In this document: in pieces, positions 34,760 through 45,676 of the stretch
How the letters are laid out: the number at the start of each line of letters is the position of its first letter
How positions within the stretch are numbered: the stretch's first letter is position 1
Assembly (NCBI GenBank): GCA_001692895.1
Contig: KV748239.1
Coordinates: 529,206-593,205 of the forward strand
Direction of reading: 5' to 3'
Length of the DNA: 64,000 nt
From: Cenococcum geophilum 1.58
Lineage: Eukaryota; Ascomycota; Dothideomycetes; Gloniales; Gloniaceae
Program-made: the position numbers and the translations under genes
Notes under the pieces: model-generated
Seen by the model: only the letters and a program-made list of their open reading frames with translations
Databases searched by the model: none
Told to the model about the DNA's origin: nothing

Positions 34760-36298
34760 TAATTAGCAAGCAGTTAATAGAGAAGGGCTAGAAACGTATA
34801 ACTATGACGTTATATATTATAACTTTCTACCTCGCTTCCTTCAAAATATATATTTAATGACCTTTTATAGTGGCTTTTCAAAGCAACCTTCCGTTAGGTC
34901 GATTTTCGTGTTTTTAGTAGTGCGGTCTACCGAAACGCCACTAACTAGCCTAACCGAGGTATGCTAGCTGAAGCAGGACGGCTAAATACGCCCCAATCAA
35001 AAATCGCAGTTTGCCACACAAGGGATTGGTTACCGAGCCCCGTCGAACCATTCGGTTCGACAATGTCCTTTTGGGTCGCGTCGTGTTCGTTTGGCGGTGG
35101 GCGATCGTCACAAAAGGGTCCCCGCCATCTTGTACACCACCTTGTCACATCTCGTTGTAAGTGCGTGTCGATCAATCCTTCCACTAGCCGTATGTGGATT
35201 AATCGCCAATATCAAATGGAAATATCTGAACAACCTCTACTCGTGATCGTGCCGTTTAATCCTACCCCATCTATTACATACATGGACGGCACTACCGCAC
35301 ACACAGTATAATCTATTAGAGCCACACAACTGACCGGATTTGAAGACTTAATTAGCCCGCAAATAGCCCTAATCTTAATCTAATTAAAGCGCTTTAGAAG
35401 AAGATAAAGGAATAAATTACTAAACGTTGCAATAGGCCTTATAGAGCAGCAAATGTGACAGGTAATTTAGGAAGAGTGGGGTAAGATTATCCCTTCCCCG
35501 TCGAGGCCCTCGGAGAAAGTGGTCTGTGCGCGAACACCGGAATCGGGAGTACACGGGCATTAAATTAAGCTAATCCGATTGGTAGACTCTTATCGATAAC
35601 ATGAGGACCAATTTCAACGGGTTAAGGGATAGAAGAAGATCTATACCGCCTTATCGCATCTCTAAGGTAACGCGCGCGCGATATAATTAAAGCCAGAGGC
35701 GGCGTAACCAAGTGGTAGATTTAGGTATGCGCTTAAAGGAAGGAATTGGATACTCGTTTAGCAATTTAACGATCGCTTAATTGCTCCTCTATAGATATCA
35801 GTATACAGGCAAAATCCCTCACAATCGTTTAATTGGAAGAGCTTCATTTGATTTAAATATGGGCGTTTTTCTAAGCATGCTGACCCGTCGGAGACTAACC
35901 CCATTTTACCTAGTAAAAGAGACGGTGTTCTCCGGATGATCGGCAGCGCTAATAAGGCACTTACAGCGAGATGCGCCAGGGTGGTGTATACGTGCTAGTT
36001 ATTTACTTAGTCTCACTATGCCTGAATGGCTGCGCTCGCCGTCCGTTCGCGCTAGCGCTTGTACGCCGTCCACGCATAGAATTTCGTAACTGTTCCTTAC
36101 TGCTTCGCTTAAGGTAGAAGGCTTTGAGCTAGACCTTTATATACAAACTCGCTATAAATGCTTAACCTAGCAAATTCTCTATCCTAACGCAACTTATACC
36201 GTTAATACTAAAATTAATACGCCTAGCCTTAGGGCTATACCCCGCTTTTATACCTCCATCCTTTTCCTAGTTAGTCTTGTCGCCTGCGCGCGTGCCTA
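34760..36298. other. Intergenic, no gene recognised
   Basis: Base composition moves from AT-rich to normal at about 34.86 kb. Short open frames on both strands (for example 34945-35311) overlap each other and show no family features. No tRNA fold or LTR end was found. Confidence 0.4.
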
Positions 36299-36556
36299 TC
36301 CCTTGCACAGATAGTGTGGGTGCGATTGTGGCCCGTGCACGACGTCAAAGAAGGTGAGGCTCGCTTAATTGGATTTTCGCAATAGTAATTGGCTAAGCAC
36401 GGGCCACCATCTTGAACTATGCAGGGCTGTCCCTTGCGCGCAATATGGTGGCCCGTGCTTAGCCAATTACTATTGCGAAAATCCAATTAAGCGAGCCTCA
36501 CCTTCTTTGACGTCGTGCACGGGCCACAATCGCATCCACACCATCTATGCAAGGGA
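36299..36556. mobile_element. Fold-back MITE, 112-bp near-perfect arms, TA duplication
   Basis: Left arm 36299-36410 and right arm 36445-36556 are reverse complements with only about 3 mismatches, around a 34-bp loop. The ends are TCCCTTGCA...TGCAAGGGA, flanked by TA (36297-36298, 36557-36558). The arms are so alike that the same peptide start (MDFRNSNWLSTGHH) is readable on both strands. TA duplication suggests mobilisation by a Tc1/mariner transposase. It lies about 430 bp upstream of the next gene and may affect its promoter. Confidence 0.85.
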
Positions 36557-36988
36557 TAGCTCTACAGCACCCAGTGGTTAGCGTGCTTTATTAACTTTCC
36601 CTTCAACAGCAAAATACCAAAACTTCCCTTATAAAAAGGCCGTGCAGACGTGGCTGCGCTAACCACCGGAATTGAAGAGAGGGTGCAGAGTCTAGACTGG
36701 CTCTACTGCTAGCCACCGTTAATTGTTTTTTCAATCTCCTCCAATCTACCGCCAGTCTCGAATTTTGTCGCCATAGTCCAATAAAGCTGTAATATCGAAT
36801 GACCTTGCTCTTCTAAAGAATGCCTAGACCGCGGTAGCTATTTGCTGTACGTTATGGGAGCTAACTAATATACTTAAGGGTTTAGCCGTAAGCCTTTTAT
36901 ATCCTAATCCTTCTCTTTTCCCTATTATTCTTCCTCCTTATTTATTTATCTGTACCGTGTTGTAATCTGAGTTATCGTTACTATAGCC

Positions 36989-38339
36989 ATGTTTTTCTTC
37001 CTCGCGGTAGCTCTTGCGCTGCTCCCTGGCGCGTCTACTATCCCATGGGCAGGACCGGATATAACTAATAAGCCCCACCCTGCACACGAAGGCTGGAGCC
37101 CAGCTACAACCGGTCTTGTAGGAGCTATAGGAAAGGGGTATGAACTCTTTAAGCGTCAAGGGATTAGCACCTGCGGCTACATTAGCGGAACTTCCTGTAA
37201 GTTATACGCACACAAATTTTGTCCGCGATGCGACTAACTCCATCGCAGCTCGTCCAGTTACTTGCAGAGTTGATGGCGACGTCTGCGTTACCAATACCTT
37301 CAACGGCGTTTTCGGCTGCTGCCCGGGCACTGACATCATCGACTGCCTTCTGGCTACAGCCTGCGTTCCTTACGCCTCATTGGGATACTGCAACGCGGCC
37401 TGTCGATCTGACAATTATATCACGCGCTGCGGCAGTGCAGCCCCTTACTGCCAATACGACATCTTTGTCTTCCCAGACACGGAATTCACATACTTCGGCT
37501 GTGCTATAGCCGGAACCGTCGTCACTGTGTACCCGACATACAACGGCGGCTCTGTAACTGTGACATACGCACCTTTCACGGCTACCACGACCCTAACCAC
37601 GACAGCCACACCCCCGCCGACTATTACTTCATCTGCACCACCCGCATCGCTATCCACGACAACGACACCAACACCAACACCAACACCAACACCAATGCCA
37701 ACACCTACTCCCGCCGGCGCTATCGCGGGCGGTGTCGTCGGTGGCATCGCCGTCCTCGCCGCCCTAGGTTTCGGGATTTTCTATTTACTCACGCGTCGCC
37801 GCCGTGAAAATGCTTCTGGGGCAAGCGGGTTCGCCCGTGACGGACCTGCAGGCGGCCCGCCACCAGTAGACCCCAAGCCGCCCATCAATTCATCCGTTGG
37901 GCCTGCGGGAAACGGCGTTGCAGGCGTAGGTGCTGGTGCTGCCATCGCGAGTACAATGGGTGGTGCGCAAGCAGAGTACTACACACAGCCTAACGCTGCC
38001 GGAGCGCTGCCAGAAATGACGGTACCTGTTCCTACTGTATCACCAACGCCCTACCAACCACTACACCCGCAGCGCCATATAGGCTATACGCCCGAAGGCA
38101 TGCCTACCAGCGGATTAGTGCCGCAGGGACAGCCGATGAGCCCAGCGCCGCCATATACGCCTGATGCGAGCCAGATGAGGGCTACACCGGCGCATAGAGG
38201 CAGCGTGCCGCCTCCAATGGGCGACGCAAATATGATTGATGGGAGGCAGGTGTGGCCTACAGGACCAGGGGTGTACGAGGCACCGGGGAGTGTGCCGGGT
38301 CAGCCCTTAGGCATTAATATGGGTGAGATGAGAAGGTAA
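36989..38339 (+). CDS. Secreted-type single-pass membrane protein with Ser/Thr-rich stalk
   Basis: Two exons (36989-37196 and 37249-38339) joined by a 52-bp intron with donor GTAAGT, branch ACTAAC and acceptor GCAG give 432 residues. Residues 1-18 form a signal peptide (MFFFLAVALALLPGAST). Residues about 55-165 are a Cys-rich outer domain with paired-Cys words such as FGCCPGTDIIDC and SLGYCNAAC. A Thr/Pro-rich stalk with a short TPTP run leads to one membrane helix at about 225-250 (GGVVGGIAVLAALGFGIFYLL) followed by RRRR, which places the C-terminal Pro/Gly-rich tail in the cytoplasm. The layout is that of fungal Mid2/WSC-like cell-surface sensors. It has no recognisable WSC or CFEM domain, so the sensor role is inferred from architecture only. 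Confidence 0.8.
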
Positions 38340-38665
38340 GGAATACGAGGAAGGTGATAACGGGAGAATATTGTCTTCGGATGGGAGACGTGGTAAAGGG
38401 AGGTATTCATGTTTAGGTATAATAGGAAACGAGTGTAATGCGCGAGCGGTCTTGGCACTTACTATGCGTGTCAAAATATCGGTATTCTGGCGTGCAGTTA
38501 TCTCTTACCTCAGCAAGCCCGTAGAATCAATTAGCGGACATACGTATATCCGCAAGCGGATATCGCTAACCTTTTTTGTCAAAAAGTTGATTCTATGGTC
38601 TGAGACTTTATTAAGCGACGCGACTTAATTTGTATATAGAGCAGTCACCTTCTTTAACGAATTGT

Positions 38666-39115
38666 TAAAGCTACCCACGTAAGGTCTAGGGCTGCACATA
38701 GGCTTAAAATAATCGCAAGAACCAGCTCTATAATCGATCAACTTTTGGACCTTGTATATATACCCATTGCGACGTCCGTTGCGACGTCCGTTGTGACATC
38801 CGTTGCCTAAATATGTATGGGGATATATATAATATTTAACAAAGATAATAAAGCCACCCACGTAAAGTCTAGGGCTGCATATAGGCTTAAAATAATTACA
38901 CGAGCTAGGTCTATAAACGATTAGTTTTTGGCTCTTATACGTATACTTGTTGCGACATTATAACGTTATAGGTATTGTTACAATCCTTAACAACGACTTT
39001 TTTTTTGAAGAAAATAAGCACGGCTCTAGGGGGTTATAGGCCAATTCAGACCCAATATCTATAAAATATCGGGCCGTCTCTCTAATCGATGAACTTTTAG
39101 AAGTATTTTAAGCCG
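38666..39115. repeat. Three decayed direct repeats of ~100 bp
   Basis: Copies at about 38666-38760 and 38849-38935 share CCACGTAAGGTCTAGGGCTG, CATAGGCTTAAAATAAT and CGATCAACTTTTGG-type words. A third at about 39013-39100 is more diverged (CTCTAGGGGGTTATAGG, AATCGATGAACTTTTAG). The first is followed by a short tandem of GTTGCGACGTCC. They sit directly upstream of the broken DUF1446 gene, where its first exon is missing. Confidence 0.6.
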
Positions 39116-39596
39116 TCGTGGTTGAGCGATTCAGCCACGAGTGTAGGGGGAATCATAAAAAAAGTCGGAGCTCGTAACAAACCTTGTGGAACGAGACCTA
39201 TCACGCGAACACTAGGTATTAGGGCTTACTTCCTTGGCGAAACAGAACTAAACATTGCAGAAAATGCAGAGGCACACGCAGCAGGGAAGCACTCTGGGTA
39301 TGAACTTACAGCTTGGGAAGGTATCGAGCAGACTGTGGATTTGCTGGCGGAGAAGCGTATTAAAGTTATCATCAATGGGGGTGTGCTGAATCCGAAAGGG
39401 TTGGCAGAGAAGACCCAGGAGTTGGTGAGCTCACTCTCCAATGAAGCTGCGATTAGCGAAATAATGGCTTTTGCATCAGGTTACACAAAAGGGTCTCTCG
39501 CTCAAGATCGCGTACGTGGAAGGTGATAATCTGCTACCAATCATGAAAGATATCAAGAAGCATGGCCTTCCACCTCACCTAGACTCAGACAACCCG

Positions 39597-39798
39597 GTTT
39601 CAGCCAGGCAGGTATCAAAAATGACATAAGCTAGCTGGTAGATAGAGACACAGAATTGAACGATTGATCTGCTTGATTCAAGGTGGCTCTAAGAGCCCTA
39701 ATATACATAAGGAATTGACCCTAGTTCAACCTTCGGTGTCCGTAGTCGTTCGGAGTCCGACACCTCAGCAGTAAAGCTACCTCCGTGGCCAACACCCG
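39597..39798 (+). mobile_element. 197-bp insertion with 5-bp direct repeat ACCCG in the DUF1446 gene
   Basis: ACCCG stands at 39592-39596 and again at 39794-39798. Joining LDSDNP to EVHFAKN across the insertion gives the family sequence in frame. The inserted DNA (39597-39793) has no clear LTR ends and its length causes a frameshift. An intron is less likely: no GT-AG pair in the right phase joins these two points. Confidence 0.55.
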
Positions 39799-40151
39799 GA
39801 AGTCCACTTCGCCAAGAATACGCTTGCGCTTGTGGAGAGCGAATCAAAACCAGTCGTATCGGCCAATGCTTACCTTGGAGCTCGAGAGATAGTTAAAGGT
39901 CTGGAACTTGGCGCTGATATCATCATTGCCGGGCGGGTCGCCGATGCTTCCCCTGTAAGTTCAAGATCTTTCCATTGATTTATTCAGATGCACTAATTAT
40001 CTGGAAGGTCATCGGCGCAGCGTGGTATTGGTATTCCTGGTCTGATACTGATTATGATAGACTAGCTGGCGCTCTTATAGCTGGGCACTTGATCGAGTGT
40101 AGCGCGTACGTGACCGGCTCCAACTTTGCCGGGTTTTACGAATATCCCTTA

Positions 40152-41367
40152 TCCGCCCCACGGACTATTCGCTTACGCTCATAGTCCTACGCAGCTCAAC
40201 GGAACACCGAGCTCAACGGAACACGAGCCCCACCACATGATTTTAAAGCCGTAGATTTCTACGTAGGCTACATATATACAGAAATTCTTGGTGGAGCACC
40301 TTAAGCAATAGCCTAGCTACAATCCTGCCAAATATTACGAGTCTAAGGCCTCTGCACGTTGTGTAGCGTCCTCCTTTACCTGCTTTTTTACCGCATGTAC
40401 AGCCACCCTACCTGCCTTCTCTGCTTCCTTTTGAACTTATTATAATACTTTAAGCCGTCCATCTACTGCAGATATTAAGCCTCCCTTTTAAATAACCCGT
40501 TAATTAGTCCTTTAACGCTTTGCGCAGGCGCGTACTACTACCTATATTAAATATAGGTCCTCCTCTACTAATAAGTAAAGCACAGTATTCTTTCTAGCGC
40601 TCTTATAAAGTATTAATAAAGGGTTCCTTACCCTATTAGGCTGCTTAATAATAAAGCTACGAACCCGGTTTATCGTTATCTATAAGCTGCGCGGTGTATT
40701 AGGTTTGTGGCACTATAGGTTATAGCCGCGGTAGTTATAGTATTGTCGGTAGTGGCGTAGATAGACACACTATAGCTGTTTAACGTCGCAATCTAGTTAA
40801 TATAACCTCAGAATTACATGAAATAAGGCTAGTCTTTGCCCATCCTAATAGGATAGATAAGGATTTAAATGTAGTTGTATTTTATTTAAGAAATCTCTTA
40901 GTCTAGTCGCGTCTAAGAGTAGGTAGTTCGGTGCCGTTAGGCGCATAGAGCTTAAGGATACGCTGCGCGCAATTATAGACTTAGTGGAACAGCGCGCCGA
41001 CTCTAAGGCGGTCCATTTAATCGATATAGGATAGGAGAATAGCCTCCTGGTGTTAATTAAGCATCTTATTACTACTAGGCCTCTGCATCTTACTCTTAAT
41101 ACCGTTAACGCGGTTATAGACACGTTTAAACGGCGCATTATATAGGTGGGCTGCCAATTAAATATTGGGTGTTTTTATGCGTAATAACTCACGAAGTGCA
41201 TCTTGCACGCGTATCCCAATAATTTCGGATTCTGTAGGCATGGTTGTGGTGATTTAATTGTATAAGGAAATAGGTAAGGCTTAATCTTGGGTACACGTTC
41301 CGTTGAGCTCGGTGTTCCGTTGAGCTGCGTAGGACTATGAGCGTAAGCGAATAGTCCGTGGGGCGGA
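40152..41367. mobile_element. 1216-bp non-autonomous TIR transposon with TA duplication
   Basis: Inverted repeats of about 70 bp begin TCCGCCCCACGGACTATTCG and contain two copies of AGCTCAACGGAACA. TA flanks both ends (40150-40151, 41368-41369). Removal joins GFYEYPL to DQLYDLVFG in frame within the DUF1446 gene. Inside, a plus-strand stretch near 40930-41150 reads as a short coding-like fragment (RRIELKDTLRAIIDLVEQ, LHLTLNTVNAVIDTFKRRI) that I do not recognise. No transposase is visible, so movement would need one supplied elsewhere. Confidence 0.85.
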
Positions 41368-42698
41368 TAGATCAGCTTTATGATCTCGTTTTTGGGATTG
41401 CCGAAATCGAAAAAGATGGGAGCTGCGTGATCACTAAGCACGAGAATACTAAAGGCATGGTTACTGCCGATATAGTCAAATGTCAATTCCTGTATGAGTT
41501 GCAGGGTAACATATATCTAAACAGCGATGTAAAGGGTATCCTTGACGACGTGAAGGTTGAAGAAGTGGGAAGAGACAGGTAGATTCTTTGGAAGGCCCGA
41601 AGAGCAACTTAAACTAACACCCCGCAGAGTCCGAGTGTGGGGCATTCGTGGAGCACCACCTCCCCCAACCACCAAACTGGCAATCTTCTATCGCGACGGC
41701 TACCAAAGCGAGATCCTAGTGAACGCTACTGGGTATGCAACCACCGAAAAATGGGATGTATATGAGCGAATGATGCGTTTCGGGCTAAAGCGGAGAGGAA
41801 TCCTTGACAAGTTCGACGTTCTTGAATTCCAAAGGCAAGACTCTATATTTCTCTCAGCGTGGTATCAGTCAAAACAATTAACTGACTTGATAAAAGGGTG
41901 GGCGTACCCCAACCAAATCCAAGATCCCAACTCCAAAGCACGACCTACATGCGCATTTTCGCGGAAGCCTCCGACCCAAGCATCAACATCGGCCTCGCGC
42001 AAACGATGAGCGAATTCTTCATGCAGCACTTCTCCGGTACCCCTCCCCTTCTCCCTCCCTTTGCTCCTCACTCCAACTGACCCTCCCAAGGCTTCCATCA
42101 TTCCATGGACCAACGCTTCGCGCTCCCCCGCCCCTACCTCTCCTACTATCCAGCCCTCTACCCGCAATCGTCCCTCCACACCGCCATCCACATCCTCTCC
42201 CCCTCCTCCGCCCCCTCCACAACCCGCACAACACCCCCACCGCACTTCGCGCCGCTGACCCCGCGCGAAAACTACGACACCGCCTCCCCCACGCCCCTCT
42301 CCTCCTTCGGCCCCACGCAGCCCACCCGCCTCGGCGACATCGTGCTCGCACGCAGCGGCGACAAAGCCGGCAACGCCAACATCGGCTTCTTCGTGTCCGG
42401 CGCGCACGCCTCGGCGCGCGCGTGGGCCTGGCTGCGCAGCTTCCTGACGCGCGCGCGGCTGGCGCAGCTGCTGGGCGACGACTGGGACGCCGCGTACCAC
42501 GTCGAGCGGGTCGAGTTTGCGGGGATCGGGGCGGTGCATTTCGTCGTGTATGGGATTCTGGGGCGGGGCGTCAGCGGGAGCGCGCGGTTGGATGGGCTGG
42601 GGAAGGGCGTGGCGGATTATTTGAGGGATAAGGTCGTTGAGGTGCCCGTGGCGTTGTTGGAGGGGAGGAAGGAGAGGGCGGTGGGGACGAGGCTTTAA

Positions 42699-43398
42699 GT
42701 CGGAGTGCGAGGGGGGATTGACTGGGTGGTTGGGTGGTTAGTTATTGGGTGAAATAAACATGGGGTAGAGTTGTACTTACAGTTATGCCTCTGCATCAAC
42801 TCGAATTCTCTTGTGAAAAATCTCCAGTGCAGTCCATGTCAGTGAAATCGTAAACTTGAGTGCCTCCCACAGTAACGCCTTGAAGGCAAGCGCGCTAGAT
42901 GGTTAGAAGTCTTAGAGAGCTTTAACAGGAACAGAAACCTTATAGAGGAAGAATAGTATAGCGTGACCTTCTCAGGAGAAGGTGCCTCAATTACGTGGGG
43001 GGCTATCCCAGAAAAATGTACAGTTGAAGTGAAGAATATGGCCTTAAACCCCAACACCAACATTAGGCTCTAAAATAAATCAAAGTTGGTCCCAAAAGTG
43101 AGCGTAAAGGGTATATCGCAATCCAGCAGCTAAATCGCACGTGGGGTTAAAATCAACGCAGATGCCAGCCTTCCAAAATAAAACAAAAGATGTGTCGGAA
43201 CCAAGACCAGGCGATGACGAATTAATCCCATGTGTAGGGAAATCCAGGTGCTCACCCTAACTATTATGACACCAAAAAGCCTCCCATGAATTTCAGAAGA
43301 TGACAAGACGGGTGAAAAAATGTAGGTCATCTTACACGACAGGCCAACAAACCCCAATCCGAAGCCGTAAAGCTCCTGTCCTCTTACACCACGGGAAA
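42699..43398. other. Intergenic between convergent genes, no gene seen
   Basis: The DUF1446 pseudogene ends here on the plus strand and the DUF7624 gene ends on the minus strand. Short open frames overlap on both strands without family features. The region probably holds both 3' untranslated regions. Confidence 0.5.
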
Positions 43399-45676
43399 CT
43401 ATGTCGAAATCGTAACGTTCTTCCTTGCACTTGGATCTTCTGGAAAGAACCCAAAAACGAACCGGAACAAGTCTCGCATCCAAGAAAATTGTTCGCTCCG
43501 ACCCATCCACTGCACAGCGCGCGCCACCTCCCCGGCAGTTAGCCGCCTTGGTGGTAGTTTATGGGCATTTCGTAGTGTTGGGTCGGTCATTACAAGCTTC
43601 TTATAGGACTCCAGCAACTTAGTCTGCCAGGGTGCTGACCCAAATGAGTTTGATGGTAAGCTTTTTACATAGGCGGGTAACGGATGTCCACGAGTATATC
43701 CTGCGTTGATTGCAGCTTTCATAATTAGTGCCTTGAGGCGGATAAGGTGAGGGTCTTCGCGGCCTGCCGTTGCGGTAGAGGAGGTACGTTGGGATGATTC
43801 CGAGTAACCGGACAAGGTAGATGCGGAGGATGACCAGCGGTTGTGAGTCCGGGTTGTGTTATTCTCTGGTCCAAGAACGAGGATATTCGGCACATTTGGT
43901 TCATCCGCTGGTGACAGCTCTTCACGGTCATCGAAGATGGTGGTAGGAGTCTCGGGATTCATGGATACGGCGCTGTGATAACTCTCGTCGACGGAGGAAG
44001 ACCGCTCGGACCGTGAGGGCTGACTGATTGATGCGGGGAAAGCGTACTGGCTTGGTCGAGGAGTTCCTCTCTCTGGGCGGATCTGTGTCCAGCCTTCCCG
44101 AAAGAGGTCACAGAGTTCCCAGCAAGCCTGAACTGCTGAGCCGAACAGCTCTTCGTCGGCGGGTTTTCCATCTCGGTTGTTTTGCCGGATGCTAAAAAGC
44201 ATTTCTGCCAGTGACCAGCAAGCTCGTAGTAATGCATCCGTTTCCTCGGGCAGCGATGTTCTCTGCTTCATGAGTCTATGGCATAAAGTCAAATAGAAAT
44301 CGAGCGTCCTTTCTCTGAATGCCTCGGGCAAATTTCGGTCGTGAGTATTATATAGGTGGTTATTTAATTCGAAGCTGACACGGAGCACAGAGTCCGCGGT
44401 TTCGTCTCCTCGCTGTCTAACTTCGAATAAAGCCTGGCAAAAATCCCGGCATAGTTCTAGAGTCGGCCGCACCTGGCTAGCGTGGTCCTCATCCCGACTG
44501 TCATATAGTTTCTGACAAAGCCGCCAACAGCTCTGCCAAGCTTGCTCCTGCGTTTCGGCCCTCCCACCAGAAAACTGAAACATCCTTTCCCGGTGGTTTT
44601 GGCTGAGTTTAGCCAGCGTATTACATAGGGTCCAGCATTCGCTCAAGGCATTTCTAAGTGCTTGGATCTCTCTCTCTGCATCATGGATGTCCTGGAGAGC
44701 TTCACCCATAGTCTGAGTGCTTGTAGACACCACCGAGGCGGCCTCGGCCACCTCGGCCACCTCGTCCGGAGTTTGAGCTGTGCCGTTATCCTCCGTTTCT
44801 GCAATATCTAGGGCAACGAGTTAGAGGAATAGCCGGAAATAGACTAGTCTCATATTCACCTTCTAGACTTGTACTCGCTCTGTTCCGCCTTCTCCGTTCG
44901 TCCTCCACTTCTTGTCGCGTTTGTGCCCGCGGTGTTGTACGCTCTGCAGGTCCTGGCGGGGGGATTGATGTGTTGATCGGAGAGGTGAATGCTCCAGACG
45001 TTCGCTGTGAGTGCTCAGCCGCAATGACTCCTAAACCTGTTAAACGCTCCCATCGTACCTTGTCATCAGGTAATACATTAGACTCGGGTGTTGTTGGCGA
45101 CCTGGTAGTAGCGTCCGAGCTATCCGTTGCCGCCGAGGAAATATCGGCCGAAGAAATGACGACCGACTTTCGAGGTTGCTGGAATTTTGCCTGGTCAATG
45201 AGTGGTGAAAAAGAACACGGGCTGTCATACTTACAAATGTTTTGAAGTCGGCTGGGGCATGGATGACCGATTGTGGGGCTTCATCGGAGTTTGATCGTGC
45301 CCTTGTAGGCACCACCGTGTTGAGTTTGGTGAGCTGGCGGATGGTTAAACTACATAATACCCAGCAGTGGATGTATAAATAATGCGCGCCCACCTTTCCT
45401 GCACTGCCCTGGCTTGATGGACTGGTAATGTCCTCCATGTCTGGCGACCTTATTATATCACTCGACTCATCCTCACTAAGAGGATTTTCTTGCGCATCAT
45501 CTTCTATCTGCAGGGGCCTTAGCGAATGGATAGTAGAACAGCCCTGATGTTGTTACCTCGGTCGAATTCGTTCCATTGCTATCAACAGGCGAGGGGTCTA
45601 TATGGGCTGGGTAGGGGCTCGGGGGAGGTTGAAGGTGGTCAGAAGTGGTGCCAGAGGATCTTGGAGGAGTCGCCAT
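43399..45676 (-). CDS. DUF7624 domain protein
   Basis: Five exons on the minus strand (45676-45557, 45507-45394, 45333-45235, 45190-44860, 44807-43399) give 690 residues. All four introns obey GT-AG and keep frame. The N-terminal third is low-complexity and acidic/Ser-Pro-rich. The second half (from about residue 255) carries six spaced helical words of the form CWxLCxxL (ECWTLCNTL, SCWRLCQKL, LCRDFCQAL, LTLCHRL, ACWSLAEML, ACWELCDLF), then a Ser-rich linker and a basic C-terminal domain with LKALIMKAAINAGYTR. That combination is the fungal family DUF7624, of unknown function. Met at 45682 or 45733 could be alternative starts. Confidence 0.8.

Larger units (their letters stand above)
39122..42698 (+). 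pseudogene. AtuA-like (DUF1446) protein gene, broken by two insertions and lacking its 5' end
   Basis: The family (acyclic terpene utilisation AtuA-like, DUF1446 plus AtuA-like C-terminal domain) has unclear catalytic roles in fungi. Family words appear in order: ELNIAENAEAHAAGKH, KVIINGGVLNPKGLAEKT, AYVEGDNLL, VVSANAYLGAREIVKGLE, IGAAWYWYSWSDTDYDRLAG, QFLYELQGNIYLNSDVKG, GIRGAPPPPTTKLAIFY, TTYMRIFAEAS and LARSGDKAGNANIGFFVSG. Introns: 39425-39479, 39955-40007, 41579-41627, 41835-41896 (GC-AG) and 42037-42090. Insertions at 39597-39798 (with ACCCG repeat) and 40152-41369 (with TA repeat) break the frame. Removing them restores it exactly. The start codon and first exon are not found. Confidence 0.8.

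Noticed and set aside
34945-35311. Overlapping open frames of 79 and 116 codons
   Set aside because: No family features, mutually overlapping on opposite strands, no flanking exon signals.
35690-35775. tRNA-like string (GGCGTAACCAAGTGGTAGA)
   Set aside because: It resembles a D-arm, but I could not pair an acceptor stem, anticodon stem and T-arm around it.
36271-36581. Two open frames on opposite strands encoding the same peptide start
   Set aside because: A consequence of the near-perfect hairpin of the fold-back MITE.
42105-42698. Separate 197-codon gene
   Set aside because: It is the last exon of the broken DUF1446 gene, joined in frame by the intron at 42037-42090.
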